Source: Bradyrhizobium sp. ISRA430 (GTDB taxonomy: Bacteria; Pseudomonadota; Alphaproteobacteria; Rhizobiales; Xanthobacteraceae). Taken from it: a stretch of 64,000 nucleotides of DNA. Both the position numbers and the translations under genes were made by a program. This document shows, piece after piece, positions 8,645 through 18,488 of this stretch (its first letter is position 1; each line of letters opens with the position of its first letter). The notes under the pieces were generated by a model that was not told where the DNA came from, ran no database searches, and was given only the letters and a program-made list of their open reading frames with translations. Where the stretch lies: assembly GCF_029909975.1 (NCBI RefSeq), contig NZ_CP094516.1:2790001-2854000 (forward strand), read 5' to 3'.

Positions 8645-9403
8645 ATGGCGAACGGCAACATCATCGTGACCGGGGAACACGCAACGCGCGTGATCACCTT
8701 GCGCCGGCCGAACAAGAAGAACGCGATCACGCAGGACATGTATCGCGAGATGAGCCACGCGATCGACACCGCGCAGAACAATCCCGACATCCGCTGCATG
8801 ATCATCACCGGAGGCTCCGGCGTGTTTACCGCCGGCGACGACATCGATGATTTCCTAAGGGCCGACAAGTCGGGCGGAGAAACGCTGACGGAAGGAGCAA
8901 AATTCCTCTACTCGCTTGCTCTCAACACCAAGCCGATCATCGCCGCGGTGGACGGCGTCGCGATCGGCATGGGCACCGCGCTGCTGTTCCATTGCGACTA
9001 TGTGCTGGCCTCGACGGCCGCGACCTTTTCCGCGCCTTACATCCATCTCGGGCTCGTCCCGGTCGGCGCAGCCAGCCTGTTGATGCCGCAGACCATGGGC
9101 TATCAGCGCGCTTTTGCGATGCTGGTGATGGGACGCACCTTCACCGCCGCCGAGGCGCACGTCGCCGGCTTCGTCAACACCGTGGTCTCGCCGGGACACA
9201 CCGAAGTCGAGGCGCGCAAGGTGGCGCGCGAGATCTGCAGGCTGCCGGCCGAGGCGGTTGCGATCTCACGCAAATTGCTGCGCGTGCCGCCGGAAGAGCT
9301 CACCCGCCGCATCGACCAGGAAGGCCATCTGTTCGGCGAGCGGTTGAAGTCCGCCGAGGCCGTAGCCGCCTTCAACGCGTTTGCGAACAGGAAGCGGCGG
9401 TGA
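8645..9403 (+). CDS. Enoyl-CoA hydratase/isomerase (crotonase) family protein
   Basis: 252 residues with the crotonase fold: CoA-binding and oxyanion segments GGSGVFTAGDDIDDF and KPIIAAVDGVAIGMGTALLF. The segment that normally holds the first catalytic Glu reads APYIHLGLVPVGAASLLMP, with Tyr where hydratases have Glu. It is closer to the delta3,delta2-enoyl-CoA isomerase layout, but its usual Glu is Val. The second Glu region (FTAAEAHVAGFVN) is kept. Plain hydratase activity is therefore doubtful and isomerase or another CoA reaction is possible. The ATG follows a GGGGGA ribosome site. It is probably read on its own. Confidence 0.85.
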   Translation: MANGNIIVTGEHATRVITLRRPNKKNAITQDMYREMSHAIDTAQNNPDIRCMIITGGSGVFTAGDDIDDFLRADKSGGETLTEGAKFLYSLALNTKPIIAAVDGVAIGMGTALLFHCDYVLASTAATFSAPYIHLGLVPVGAASLLMPQTMGYQRAFAMLVMGRTFTAAEAHVAGFVNTVVSPGHTEVEARKVAREICRLPAEAVAISRKLLRVPPEELTRRIDQEGHLFGERLKSAEAVAAFNAFANRKRR

Positions 9404-9490
9404 AGACGAGCACGCTGTGACCCTCTCCCCTTTGTGGGAGAAGGAAGAAAGCTTCGTGAAATCTTCGCCTGGAGCGTCTAGTCTTGTTCC

Positions 9491-11158
9491 ATGCGACACA
9501 CGCTCCGACTCATACCGATCGCCCTCACACTGGCGCTCTCTACCACCCTGCCCGCCGCCGCGCAGAGCGCGGCGCCCGTGGAGCTGCGCATCCTGGCGAT
9601 CAACGATTTTCATGGCAATCTGATGCCGCCGCCCGGCGGCATCCGCATCGGCGATCCCGAGGACAAGGCCAAGAAGGTGCCGGTCGCGGCCGGCGGCGCC
9701 GAGTACATGGCGACGCTGGTCAAGCAACTGCGCGAGGGGCACAAGAACACGATCTTCGTCGCGGCCGGCGACCTGATCGGGGCAAGTCCGTTCCTGTCCG
9801 CCATGTTCCACGACGAGCCATCGATCGAGTCGCTGTCAATGATGGGGCTTGCGATCACCTCGGTCGGCAACCACGAATTCGACGAGAGCAAGGCCGAGCT
9901 CTTACGAATGCAGAATGGCGGCTGTCATCCGGAGGATGGATGCCAGGGGCCGCATCCCTTCCTGGGTGCGAAATTCCACTATCTCGCGGCCTCCACGATC
10001 GAGACCGCGACCGGCAAGAGCATCTTGCCGCCCTTTGAGATCAGGGAGTTCGACGGCATTCCCGTCGCCTTCATCGGACTGACCTTGAAAGATACCGCCG
10101 GCATCGTCTCGCCCAAAGGCATTGCCGGCCTCGAATTCCGCGACGAGGCCGAGACGGTGAACGCGCTCGTGCCGCAACTGAAGGCGGGTGGCGTCGAGGC
10201 GATCGTGGTGCTGATCCACCAGGGCGGCGAGCCCTCAGGCGACTACAATGAATGTCCGGGCATAACAGGGCCGATCGTCGAGATCGCAAGGAAATTCGAC
10301 CGCGCGGTCGACGTCGTCGTCAGCGGCCACACCCATCGTGCATACGTCTGCAACATCGACGGACGGCTCGTCACCAGCGGCGACAAATACGGCACACTGG
10401 TCACCGCGATCGACCTCACACTCGATCCGGCGAGCCGTGACGTCGTCAGCGCCAAGGCCGAGAACGTCATCGTCGCGACTGCCTCGCTGGCAAAGGATCC
10501 AGAGCAGACTGCGCTGATCGAGGCTTACGACAAGCTGTCGGCGCCGATCGCCAACCGCCCGGCGGGATCGGTGACGCAGACGCTGTCGCGGATGCCGAAC
10601 GAGGCCGGCGAAAGCGCGCTCGGCGACGTCATCGCGGATGCGCAGCTCGCCGCAACGCGCGACGCAAGGGACGGCGCCGCCGTCATTGCCGCCACCAATC
10701 CGGGCGGCATCCGCAGCGACATCGTGCCGAAGGAGAATGGCGCGGTGACGTTCGGCGACGTGTTTGCGAGCCAGCCGTTCCGCAACCGCCTCGTCACCAT
10801 GACGCTCACCGGCAGCCAGCTCAAGGACCTGCTCGAGCAGCAATGGCTCGATCCGAAGCGGCCGCGCATCCTCCAGGTCTCGAACGGATTCAGCTACACC
10901 TGGGATGCGTCAAAGCCGTTCGGCGAGCGCGTGGCCGCGGACAAGATGACGCTCGACGGCAAGCCGATCGAGCCGGCGCAAGGCTATCGCGTCACCGTCA
11001 ACGACTACCTCGCCGTCGGGGGCGACGGCTTCACCGTCGCCAAGCAGGGCGCATCGCCGCAATATGGCGGCTACGATGTCGACGCACTGTATGCGTTCTT
11101 CCGGGCACATGGTCCGATCGGTCCTCTGCCGCCCACCCGCATCCTGCGCGTGAATTGA
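9491..11158 (+). CDS. Secreted bifunctional metallophosphatase/5'-nucleotidase
   Basis: 555 residues. A signal peptide (about residues 1-24, hydrophobic core then PAAAQS) sends it to the periplasm. The N-terminal calcineurin-like domain shows ILAINDFHGNL, GDLIGASP, SVGNHEFDE and SGHTHRAY, the ordered metal ligands of UshA-type enzymes. The C-terminal 5'-nucleotidase domain shows NPGGIRSDI, FGDVFASQPF and NDYLAVGGDGF, which bind and position the nucleotide. The expected role is periplasmic salvage of phosphate and nucleosides from nucleotides. Full length for the family. No operon partner. Confidence 0.92.
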   Translation: MRHTLRLIPIALTLALSTTLPAAAQSAAPVELRILAINDFHGNLMPPPGGIRIGDPEDKAKKVPVAAGGAEYMATLVKQLREGHKNTIFVAAGDLIGASPFLSAMFHDEPSIESLSMMGLAITSVGNHEFDESKAELLRMQNGGCHPEDGCQGPHPFLGAKFHYLAASTIETATGKSILPPFEIREFDGIPVAFIGLTLKDTAGIVSPKGIAGLEFRDEAETVNALVPQLKAGGVEAIVVLIHQGGEPSGDYNECPGITGPIVEIARKFDRAVDVVVSGHTHRAYVCNIDGRLVTSGDKYGTLVTAIDLTLDPASRDVVSAKAENVIVATASLAKDPEQTALIEAYDKLSAPIANRPAGSVTQTLSRMPNEAGESALGDVIADAQLAATRDARDGAAVIAATNPGGIRSDIVPKENGAVTFGDVFASQPFRNRLVTMTLTGSQLKDLLEQQWLDPKRPRILQVSNGFSYTWDASKPFGERVAADKMTLDGKPIEPAQGYRVTVNDYLAVGGDGFTVAKQGASPQYGGYDVDALYAFFRAHGPIGPLPPTRILRVN

Positions 11159-11293
11159 TCCGGATCAAACGGGCCGAACCGGAACCACCGTTTGCCATTC
11201 CCGGCCAAACGCATAGATTGGGTTTTGCATTGCGTTTTGGCGCAGGATGCGCCAAGCGACATCGAGAGCCCGTATTGACGTGAGCACGATCTG

Positions 11294-12223
11294 ATGAGCA
11301 CGCTCCTCCTCTCCCACAAGGCCTGCCTCGACCACGTCACGCCGCCGGGACATCCCGAGCGGCCGGACCGCTTGCGCGCGGTGGAAGAAGCGCTGTCGCA
11401 TGAGCGATTCCAGTATCTGGTGCGCGACCAGGCGCCCGAGGGCGATCTCGATCTCGTCACACTCTGCCACAACGAGCATTACGTCACCGAGCTGCGCCAC
11501 ATCGCGCCAACCAGCGGCCAGGTCTATATCGACGGCGACACCTCGATGTCGCCGGGTACCTGGGAAGCGGTGATGCGCGGGGTCGGCGGCGCCGTCGCCG
11601 CGACCGAACGGGTGATGGCGGGCGAGCATCGCAACGCCTTCGTCGCGGTGCGCCCGCCCGGCCATCACGCCGAGATCGGCAAGCCGATGGGCTTCTGCTT
11701 CTTCGACAATGTCGCCATCGCCGCGCGCCATGCGCAGCGCAAATACGGCATCAAGCGTGTCGGCATCATCGATTTCGACGTGCATCACGGCAACGGTACG
11801 CAGGATATCTTCTGGTCGGATCCGACCGTGATGTACTGCTCGACCCACCAGATGCCGCTGTTCCCGGGCACCGGCGCCCGCTCCGAGCGCGGCGATCACG
11901 ACACCATCGTCAACGCGCCGCTCGCCTCAGAGGACGGCGGCGTGGAATTCCGTGCCGCATTCGAGAACCTGATCCTGCCGCAGCTCACCAAGTTCAGCCC
12001 TGAGCTCCTGATCGTCTCCGCGGGCTTCGATGCGCATTATCGCGATCCGCTGGCGTCGCTGAACCTGCGTGCAGAGGACTACGCCTGGGTGACGCGGAAG
12101 CTGATGGACCTTGCCGACAAGACCGCAGGTAGCCGAATTGTTTCGGTGCTCGAGGGTGGCTATGATCTGCAAGGACTGAAAGAATCTGTTACGGCGCATG
12201 TCGGCGCCCTGATGGGCGCTTGA
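11294..12223 (+). CDS. Histone deacetylase-family protein (acetoin-utilisation/HdaH type)
   Basis: 309-residue zinc amidohydrolase. The family motifs are complete: [20 protein letters not shown] (tandem His charge relay), [15 protein letters not shown] (metal Asp and His), [12 protein letters not shown], and [15 protein letters not shown] (second metal Asp). Bacterial relatives deacetylate small molecules such as acetylpolyamines or acetylated proteins; the substrate here is not evident. It is followed by xseB after a 75-base gap on the same strand, an order I recall from related genomes, with no functional link known. Confidence 0.92.
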   Translation: MSTLLLSHKACLDHVTPPGHPERPDRLRAVEEALSHERFQYLVRDQAPEGDLDLVTLCHNEHYVTELRHIAPTSGQVYIDGDTSMSPGTWEAVMRGVGGAVAATERVMAGEHRNAFVAVRPPGHHAEIGKPMGFCFFDNVAIAARHAQRKYGIKRVGIIDFDVHHGNGTQDIFWSDPTVMYCSTHQMPLFPGTGARSERGDHDTIVNAPLASEDGGVEFRAAFENLILPQLTKFSPELLIVSAGFDAHYRDPLASLNLRAEDYAWVTRKLMDLADKTAGSRIVSVLEGGYDLQGLKESVTAHVGALMGA

Positions 12224-12298
12224 AGACACCCGCCACATTACGCCCGCAAAACTCTGCTTTCTCGGTGAGGAACGCGAGTCGGGCAATCGGAAATGGAT

Positions 12299-12550
12299 AT
12301 GGCCGAAAATACCCAAGTCGACGTCTCCAGGCTCACCTTCGAGCGCGCGATCGAGGAACTCGAAACGATCGTGAAGCGGCTCGAGGACGGCAAGGTGCCG
12401 CTCGAGGAATCGGTGACGATCTATGAGCGCGGCGAGGCGCTGAAGCGCCGCTGCGAGGAACTTCTGCGCCAGGCCGAGGCGCGCGTCGACAAGATCACCA
12501 CGGACGCCAGTGGCCAGGCCGCCGGCACCGCGCCGCTCGACGTGCAGTAA
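12299..12550 (+). CDS. xseB: Exodeoxyribonuclease VII small subunit
   Basis: 83-residue helical-hairpin protein with the family pattern LTFERAIEELETIVKRLEDG, then PLEESVTIYERGEALKRRCEELL. It binds XseA to form exonuclease VII, which degrades single-stranded DNA in both directions. Normal length. Of two in-frame ATGs, the one at 12299 has GGAA at a six-base spacing; the one at 12293 overlaps that site. xseA is not in the window. Confidence 0.95.
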   Translation: MAENTQVDVSRLTFERAIEELETIVKRLEDGKVPLEESVTIYERGEALKRRCEELLRQAEARVDKITTDASGQAAGTAPLDVQ

Positions 12551-13070
12551 CCCTGTCCTCTTTTCCACCCTCCAAAAGCCATTTGAGAAGCCATTTGGAA
12601 CCTTGAGGCCCTTGCCGGAGCGGCGAAGGGCCAAAAATATCCTCAATTTCGCCCCCGAAAGCCTGCCAGGGAACCGGGCGAGAGGAACGTTCCGCCCGGG
12701 GCCGTGGTTAACCAAGCCGGCCTGCCGGGTGCGCCTGCATACCCCTAATCGGCCCAGCGGGTTGGCTTTGGTCCAAGGTTTGGTGTAAAGCTGCGCGGAC
12801 TGTGGCTTTTTGCAAGCCTTTCGTAAGCACCGATTGCTGGCGATAAGTGCTTCAAATCGCTAATGAAATTGGCTGGGACGGACGAAGCCGATCTTCGTGA
12901 CAGGGATCACAGAGACTGAACCGGAGCGCACTTAAGCTCACTTAAGCTTGAAGACGGGGCTGTGCCCCTCGCAGGTGGCTCCGACGGTTGAGGACTCGCG
13001 CTGCGCCTATATTGTGCAAACCCATCGCGCGCCGGAATGACCTTCCGGCGCTGAAAAATTGGAAATCGCC
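12551..13070. other. Intergenic region upstream of dxs
   Basis: About 520 bases without a gene. It contains a short direct repeat (AGCCATTTG twice around 12580), a CTTAAGCTCACTTAAGC duplication near 12930-12946 and a perfect hairpin at 13031-13049 immediately before dxs. It is presumably the dxs promoter region. I recognise no riboswitch. Confidence 0.5.
13031..13049 (+). promoter_or_regulatory. Hairpin in the dxs leader
   Basis: GCCGGAA and TTCCGGC form a perfect seven-base-pair stem with a five-base loop, ending 21 bases before the GTG start of dxs and just before its GGAA ribosome site. It could modulate translation; there is no U tract, so it is not an intrinsic terminator. Confidence 0.45.
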
Positions 13071-14999
13071 GTGAACGCATACAGTAAGACGCCGCTTCTC
13101 GACACCATCCGGACACCGGAAGACCTTCGCAAGCTCAAGATCGAGCAGGTCCGTCAGGTCGCCGACGAGCTGCGGCAGGAGACCATCGACGCCGTTTCCG
13201 TGACCGGCGGTCACTTCGGCGCGGGCCTCGGTGTCGTCGAGCTCACCACCGCGATCCACTACATCTTCGACACGCCGCGGGACCGGCTGATCTGGGACGT
13301 CGGCCACCAGGCCTATCCGCACAAGATCCTCACCGGCCGGCGTGACCGCATCCGCACGCTGCGCACCGGCGGCGGCCTGTCCGGTTTCACCAAGCGCAGC
13401 GAGAGCGATTACGATCCGTTTGGCGCCGCGCACTCCTCGACCTCGATCTCGGCCGGCCTCGGCATGGCGGTGGCGCGCGACCTCGCCGGCGGAACCAACA
13501 ACGTCATTGCCGTCATCGGTGACGGCGCGATGTCGGCAGGCATGGCCTATGAGGCCATGAACAATGCGGGCGCGATGAATTCGCGCCTGATCGTCATCCT
13601 CAACGACAACGACATGTCGATCGCGCCGCCGGTCGGCGCCATGAGCGCCTATCTGTCGCGGCTCTATTCCGGCAAGACCTACCGCACGCTGCGCGAGGCG
13701 GCCAAGCAGATCAACAAGCGCCTGCCGAAGATCATCGCCAACCGCGCCAACCGCGTCGAGGAATATTCCCGCGGCTTCATGATGGACGGCGGCACGCTGT
13801 TCGAGGAGCTCGGCTTCTACTATGTCGGCCCGATCGACGGTCACAACCTCGACCATCTGCTGCCCGTGCTGAAGAACGTCCGCGACATGGAGACCGGCCC
13901 GATCCTGGTCCACGTCGTAACGCAGAAGGGCAAGGGCTACGGCCCGGCGGAAGCCTCCGCCGACAAGTACCACGCCGTCGTCAAGTTCGACGTCGCGACC
14001 GGTACGCAGGTCAAGGCCAAGCCCAACGCGCCGGCCTATCAGAACGTGTTCGGCCAGAGCCTCGTCAAGGAAGCGCAGAAGGACGACAAGATCGTCGCCA
14101 TCACTGCGGCGATGCCGTCGGGCACCGGCGTCGACATCTTCAACAAGGCGTTCCCGGACCGCACTTTCGACGTCGGCATCGCCGAACAGCATGCAGTGAC
14201 CTTCGCCGCGGGTCTTGCGACCGAAGGCTACAAGCCGTTCTGCGCGATCTACTCGACCTTCCTGCAGCGCGGCTACGACCAGGTCGTGCATGACGTCGCG
14301 ATCCAGAACCTGCCCGTGCGCTTCGCCATCGACCGCGCCGGCCTCGTCGGCGCCGACGGTGCGACGCATGCCGGCTCGTTCGACAACGCTTATCTGGGCT
14401 GTCTGCCGAACATGGTGATCATGGCGGCTAGCGACGAAGCCGAAATGGTGCACATGGTCGCGACTCAGGTCGCGATCAACGACCGCCCCAGCGCGCTGCG
14501 CTATCCTCGCGGCGAAGGCCGTGGCGTCGAAATGCCCGACGTCGGCGTTCCCCTCGAGATCGGCAAGGGCCGCGTCATCCGCCAGGGCAACAAGATCGCC
14601 CTGCTCTCCTTCGGCACGCGCCTGGCCGAGTGCGAGAAGGCGGCCGACGAACTCGCCGCGCACGGCCTCTCCACCACCATCGCGGATGCCCGCTTCATGA
14701 AGCCGCTCGACACCGACCTGGTGCTCAAGCTCGCCCGCGACCACGAAATCCTGATCACGATCGAGGAAGGCTCGGTCGGCGGCTTCGGCTCGCATGTTGC
14801 GCAGTTCCTGACCGATCAGGGCGTGCTCGACAGCGGCATGGTGAAGTTCCGCACGATGGTGCTGCCCGACGTGTTCCTCGACCATGACACGCCGGCCGCG
14901 ATGTACGGCCGCGCCGGTCTCGACGCCAAGGGCATCGTCGCCAAGGTGTTCGAGGCGCTCGGCAAGGACGCCAAGACCGAGACGGTCAAGCTCGCCTGA
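13071..14999 (+). CDS. dxs: 1-deoxy-D-xylulose-5-phosphate synthase
   Basis: 642 residues. Makes DXP from pyruvate and glyceraldehyde 3-phosphate with thiamine diphosphate, the first step of the MEP isoprenoid pathway that feeds hopanoids, quinones and carotenoids. Visible: [14 protein letters not shown] (substrate/TPP His), [15 protein letters not shown], the TPP motif [18 protein letters not shown] with NDND, the catalytic Glu/His region [15 protein letters not shown] and the transketolase C-domain [12 protein letters not shown]. The start is the GTG at 13071 ([13 protein letters not shown]), which has GGAA at proper spacing; the TTG four codons upstream does not. Sequence closely matches remembered Bradyrhizobium Dxs. 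Confidence 0.98.
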   Translation: MNAYSKTPLLDTIRTPEDLRKLKIEQVRQVADELRQETIDAVSVTGGHFGAGLGVVELTTAIHYIFDTPRDRLIWDVGHQAYPHKILTGRRDRIRTLRTGGGLSGFTKRSESDYDPFGAAHSSTSISAGLGMAVARDLAGGTNNVIAVIGDGAMSAGMAYEAMNNAGAMNSRLIVILNDNDMSIAPPVGAMSAYLSRLYSGKTYRTLREAAKQINKRLPKIIANRANRVEEYSRGFMMDGGTLFEELGFYYVGPIDGHNLDHLLPVLKNVRDMETGPILVHVVTQKGKGYGPAEASADKYHAVVKFDVATGTQVKAKPNAPAYQNVFGQSLVKEAQKDDKIVAITAAMPSGTGVDIFNKAFPDRTFDVGIAEQHAVTFAAGLATEGYKPFCAIYSTFLQRGYDQVVHDVAIQNLPVRFAIDRAGLVGADGATHAGSFDNAYLGCLPNMVIMAASDEAEMVHMVATQVAINDRPSALRYPRGEGRGVEMPDVGVPLEIGKGRVIRQGNKIALLSFGTRLAECEKAADELAAHGLSTTIADARFMKPLDTDLVLKLARDHEILITIEEGSVGGFGSHVAQFLTDQGVLDSGMVKFRTMVLPDVFLDHDTPAAMYGRAGLDAKGIVAKVFEALGKDAKTETVKLA

Positions 15000-15036
15000 C
15001 GGCGAGCTTCGACCTTCGCGAAGCAGCACCGCTTCC

Positions 15037-15591
15037 ATGAAAATCTATCTGGCAGGCCCCGACGTGTTCCTGCCGGATGCGGTGGAGATCGGCCGGCAGA
15101 AGGCTGCGATCTGCGCTCGCTTCGGGCTCACCGGCCTTTATCCCCTCGATAACGAGATCGACCTCACCGCGCCCGACGCCTCGCGGCAGATCTTCTGCGG
15201 CAACGAGGCGATGATGGACGCGGCCGACGCCATCATTGCCAATTTGACGCCGTTCCGCGGCGCCGGAGCAGATCCCGGTACCGTCTACGAGCTCGGCTAC
15301 ATGGCCGGCCGCGGCAAGTTTTGTCTGGCCTATTCCAACGATCCCGCTATCTACGTCGACCGCGTCGGCCGCTTCATCGATGTTGCGTCCGAGAACGGGC
15401 GGCTGGTCGATGCGCAGGGCCTGACCGTCGAGGATTTTGGTCTGGTCGACAATCTCATGATGATCCACGCGCTGGAGCTGCACGGCTGCCCGCTGGTGAC
15501 GCCGGCAGAGATGCCGGTCGACGTCTGGCACGATCTTACCGCGTTCGAGGCTTGCGTCCGGATGGCGGCCGCGCGACTTATCGCTACATAA
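15037..15591 (+). CDS. Nucleoside 2-deoxyribosyltransferase-family protein
   Basis: 184 residues beginning MKIYLAGPDVFLP, typical of the N-deoxyribosyltransferase/MazG-neighbour fold. NEAMMDAADAIIANLTPFRG and PGTVYELGYMAG supply the conserved Asp and the catalytic Glu of PTD-type enzymes (Glu in VYELG). The reaction is transfer of deoxyribose between bases or hydrolysis of a nucleoside 5'-phosphate; which one is unclear. It sits 37 bases after dxs and 26 bases before the TlyA gene on the same strand, so it is probably part of a dxs-led operon. The ATG at 15037 is chosen because the homology starts exactly there. Confidence 0.88.
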   Translation: MKIYLAGPDVFLPDAVEIGRQKAAICARFGLTGLYPLDNEIDLTAPDASRQIFCGNEAMMDAADAIIANLTPFRGAGADPGTVYELGYMAGRGKFCLAYSNDPAIYVDRVGRFIDVASENGRLVDAQGLTVEDFGLVDNLMMIHALELHGCPLVTPAEMPVDVWHDLTAFEACVRMAAARLIAT

Positions 15592-15617
15592 GCGCCAGTC
15601 GCTTCCCGGAGAGCGTG

Positions 15618-16352
15618 ATGTCCCTTGCCCGCAAGCGCGCGGATGTTCTTTTGGTCGAGCGCGGCCTGTTCGAGAGCCGGGCACGGGCGCGCGCGGCGAT
15701 CGAGGCCGGCCTCGTCACCGCCGACGACAAACTGGTGGCGAAGCCCTCCGAGACCATCGCCGAGGACGCGGTGATCCAGGCGGAGCCGGCGCATCCCTTC
15801 GTCTCGCGCGGCGGCGTCAAGCTTGCGGGTGCGCTGGAGCGCTATCCCATCGATATCGAGGACCATGTCTGCCTCGACGTCGGCGCCTCTACCGGCGGTT
15901 TCACCGAAGTGCTGCTGGCCAACGGCGCGAGCCTCGTTTTCGCCGTCGATGTCGGGCGCGAGCAGTTGCACCCCTCGCTGCGCGGCCACTCCAAGATCGT
16001 GTCGATGGAGGAGACCGACATCCGCAGCTACGAGGGCAAACGGCTGCCGGCGCGGCCCGATATCGTCGTCATCGATGTCAGCTTCATCTCGCTGAAGACG
16101 GTGCTGCCCGTGGCGCTGTCGCTCGCGGCCGCGCCGATGAGCCTGCTCGCATTGATCAAGCCGCAGTTCGAGGCGAAGCGGAAGCACAACAAGCGCGGCA
16201 TCATCCGCGACGCCGCCGTGCACAAGGAGATCTGCGACGACATCGCGGCGTTCGCCGCCTCGCTCGGCTGCACCGACATCGAGGTGTTTCCCTCACCGAT
16301 CAAGGGCGGCGACGGCAACATCGAATTCTTCCTGGGCGCGCGCCGTGGTTGA
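15618..16352 (+). CDS. tlyA: TlyA-family rRNA 2'-O-methyltransferase/hemolysin A-like
   Basis: 244 residues: an N-terminal S4 RNA-binding domain ([20 protein letters not shown]) followed by an FtsJ-like SAM methyltransferase domain with [16 protein letters not shown] (motif I), [10 protein letters not shown] and LIKPQFE. TlyA proteins methylate 2'-hydroxyls of cytidines in 16S and/or 23S rRNA, which affects capreomycin sensitivity. The C-terminus overlaps the next RNA methyltransferase gene by eight bases, indicating translational coupling of two rRNA-modifying enzymes. Confidence 0.93.
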   Translation: MSLARKRADVLLVERGLFESRARARAAIEAGLVTADDKLVAKPSETIAEDAVIQAEPAHPFVSRGGVKLAGALERYPIDIEDHVCLDVGASTGGFTEVLLANGASLVFAVDVGREQLHPSLRGHSKIVSMEETDIRSYEGKRLPARPDIVVIDVSFISLKTVLPVALSLAAAPMSLLALIKPQFEAKRKHNKRGIIRDAAVHKEICDDIAAFAASLGCTDIEVFPSPIKGGDGNIEFFLGARRG

Positions 16353-17592
16353 GAGCTTGAGGATCGATCACGTCGGCCATCGCGGCGACGGCGTCTGTCT
16401 CGACGCACGCGAGGCGATTTATGTGCCTTTTGCGCTCGGCGGCGAGACCGTCGAGGTCGAGCATGTCGCGGGCAACCATCCCGACCGCCGCAAACTGCTT
16501 GCGGTCGACGTCGCGAGCCCCGAGCGCATCGAACCGTTCTGTCCGCATTTCGGCATCTGCGGCGGCTGCGCGATCCAGCATTGGGCGGCCGCGCCCTATC
16601 ACGCCTGGAAGCGCGGCCTCGTGGTCGAGACACTGGCGCAGGCTGGCATCGAATGCGAGGTGGCACCGCTGGTCGATGCTCATGGCGCCGGCCGTCGCCG
16701 CATCACGCTGCATGGCCGGTTCGGCACGCACGACATCCTCAAGGTTGGCTTTGCCGCCGCAAGCTCGCACGACGTCATCCCGATCCATCGCTGCCCGATC
16801 CTCGATCCCGCGCTCGAGGGCGCGCTCGATGCGGCCTGGGCGATCGCGGAACCCTTGACGTCCAAGATGCCGGTGACGAAGCCACTCGACATCCAGATCA
16901 CGGCCACCAAGAACGGCCTCGATGTCGATGTGCGCGGCTCCGGCCGGTTGCCGGCAGCGATGGTGGCGGTGCTGTCGCGCATCGCCGAGCAGCATCGCCT
17001 GGCGCGGCTGTCGCGGCACGGCGAACTGGTGCTGCAGCGGCTGCCGCCGACGCTGCAGATGGGCCGCGCCGAGGTGACGCTGCCCCCGGGGTCCTTCCTG
17101 CAAGCAACCGTGGCGGGCGAGGAGACGCTTGCCGCGCTCGTCGCGATGCGCGTCGTCAAGGCCAAGGAGATCGCCGATCTCTTCTGCGGTGTCGGCCCGT
17201 TCGCGCTCCGGCTTGCGGAAAAGGCGCGCATCGCCGCCTATGACAGCGATGCCGCCGCAATCGCAGCGCTATCGAAGGCCGCGCGCACCCCGGGCCTGAA
17301 GCCGATCAAGGCCGAGCCGCGCGACCTGTTCCGCCGACCGCTGATGCCGCAGGAGCTGCGCGACTTCGACGCCGTCGTGTTCGACCCGCCGCGCCAGGGC
17401 GCGCAAGCGCAGGCGCTGAAGCTCGCCGCAAGCAAAGTGCCGGTCGTGGTCGCGGTGTCCTGCAACGTCGCAACCTTCGCCCGCGACGCGCGGCTCCTGA
17501 TCGACGGCGGTTACAAGATCGAGGCTGTGGTGCCCGTCGACCAATTCCGGCACACGCCGCATGTGGAGCTTGTGGCGCGGTTTACGCGGTAA
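16345..17592 (+). CDS. 23S rRNA (uracil-C5)-methyltransferase, RlmD/TrmA family
   Basis: 415 residues. An N-terminal TRAM-like segment ([12 protein letters not shown]) and a 4Fe-4S cysteine cluster in [16 protein letters not shown] are followed by the SAM methyltransferase domain: [14 protein letters not shown] (motif I), [11 protein letters not shown], and the nucleophile Cys in [12 protein letters not shown]. It transfers methyl to C5 of uracil in rRNA; the exact base cannot be assigned. The start is GTG at 16345, inside the end of tlyA. The gene closes the dxs-led cluster and is followed four bases later by a convergent outer-membrane gene. Confidence 0.93.
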   Translation: MVESLRIDHVGHRGDGVCLDAREAIYVPFALGGETVEVEHVAGNHPDRRKLLAVDVASPERIEPFCPHFGICGGCAIQHWAAAPYHAWKRGLVVETLAQAGIECEVAPLVDAHGAGRRRITLHGRFGTHDILKVGFAAASSHDVIPIHRCPILDPALEGALDAAWAIAEPLTSKMPVTKPLDIQITATKNGLDVDVRGSGRLPAAMVAVLSRIAEQHRLARLSRHGELVLQRLPPTLQMGRAEVTLPPGSFLQATVAGEETLAALVAMRVVKAKEIADLFCGVGPFALRLAEKARIAAYDSDAAAIAALSKAARTPGLKPIKAEPRDLFRRPLMPQELRDFDAVVFDPPRQGAQAQALKLAASKVPVVVAVSCNVATFARDARLLIDGGYKIEAVVPVDQFRHTPHVELVARFTR

Positions 17593-17596
17593 ACTC

Positions 17597-18199
17597 TTAG
17601 CGCCGAAGGCCGCCGAAAACCGGCGACTCGCCCGGCAGCATGGACGAATTGATGTCGCTGTCCATGCGCCCCGATTGCTGCTGGGTGTAACCGGCCCCGA
17701 ACGACAGGCTGAGGTTGGAGGTCGGCTTGAATTCGACACCCGCGAATGCGCCGTAGCCGGGTGTAGCGCTGGAGGTGAGCGGCGCAAGCGAACCACCGAG
17801 GCCGTTGCCGTATTTCAGCGTGTCAAATCCGGCAAAGAACGTGACGGGCATGCCGCCCGCAGTCTTGTAGTTGTAACCGAACTGCGTGCCCTCATAAGAG
17901 AGCGCACTGAAATTGCTGGATGTCTGGACCTGGCTGAGGCCGTTCCAGCCAACGTTGCCGCGTGCACTTCCGACAAAGAATCCATTCGCAAAATCGTAGC
18001 GCCCGCCTGTGTCGCCGGCCTTGAAGCTCGGAAAGTTGCCGTAGGTATCGCCGCTCTGGCTGACACTGTCACCGAAGCCGAACGGCCCGCCCGGTATCCA
18101 ATACCTCAGGGGCGCCACTTGCGCGTCAACCGGCGCTCCGCCGAGACAAAGCGCTGCGAATAGAACTGCGAGACCAGATGAATCTGCGAGCTTGGACAT
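17597..18199 (-). CDS. Outer-membrane beta-barrel protein
   Basis: 200 residues with an N-terminal signal peptide (hydrophobic AVLFAALCLGG, cleavage near VDAQ). The rest alternates Gly and aromatics, for example FANGFFVGSARGNVGW, GTQFGYNYK and the late strands SFGAGYTQQQSGRM, as in the small rhizobial Omp25/Omp31-like barrels, though shorter. Its product is probably a structural outer-membrane protein. It converges on the methyltransferase gene with only four bases between stops. Exact family not recognised. Confidence 0.7.
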   Translation of the reverse strand: MSKLADSSGLAVLFAALCLGGAPVDAQVAPLRYWIPGGPFGFGDSVSQSGDTYGNFPSFKAGDTGGRYDFANGFFVGSARGNVGWNGLSQVQTSSNFSALSYEGTQFGYNYKTAGGMPVTFFAGFDTLKYGNGLGGSLAPLTSSATPGYGAFAGVEFKPTSNLSLSFGAGYTQQQSGRMDSDINSSMLPGESPVFGGLRR

Positions 18200-18488
18200 T
18201 CAGCTACCGTCAAAAAGTGCGCAAATTATACTCTGGGGATGTCACGAATGCCAGCGATGGCGACCGGTCATCGCTTGATCCAGTTCCAGGAATACGTCTT
18301 CCGCGATTTCAAGAACACTCCAAGTCACAAGGTGCTGTCGTTGTCGTGAGGCGTTGAACCTGCCGCGCGCCGGCCTGACCCACATAGAGGAACCGCGGAG
18401 TTCTGGGACTCGTCCCCTCCTGCGGATAAGCGGCCGGTCCGGCAGCACGCAAGATTTGTAAATGCCCCGACATTGCATGGAGGCTCTC

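Noticed and set aside
12942..15038. Very long open frame antisense to dxs (about 700 codons)
   Set aside because: It mirrors the dxs coding frame, as happens in GC-rich DNA; composition is Arg/Ala/Asp-biased and no family is recognisable, while dxs is certain.
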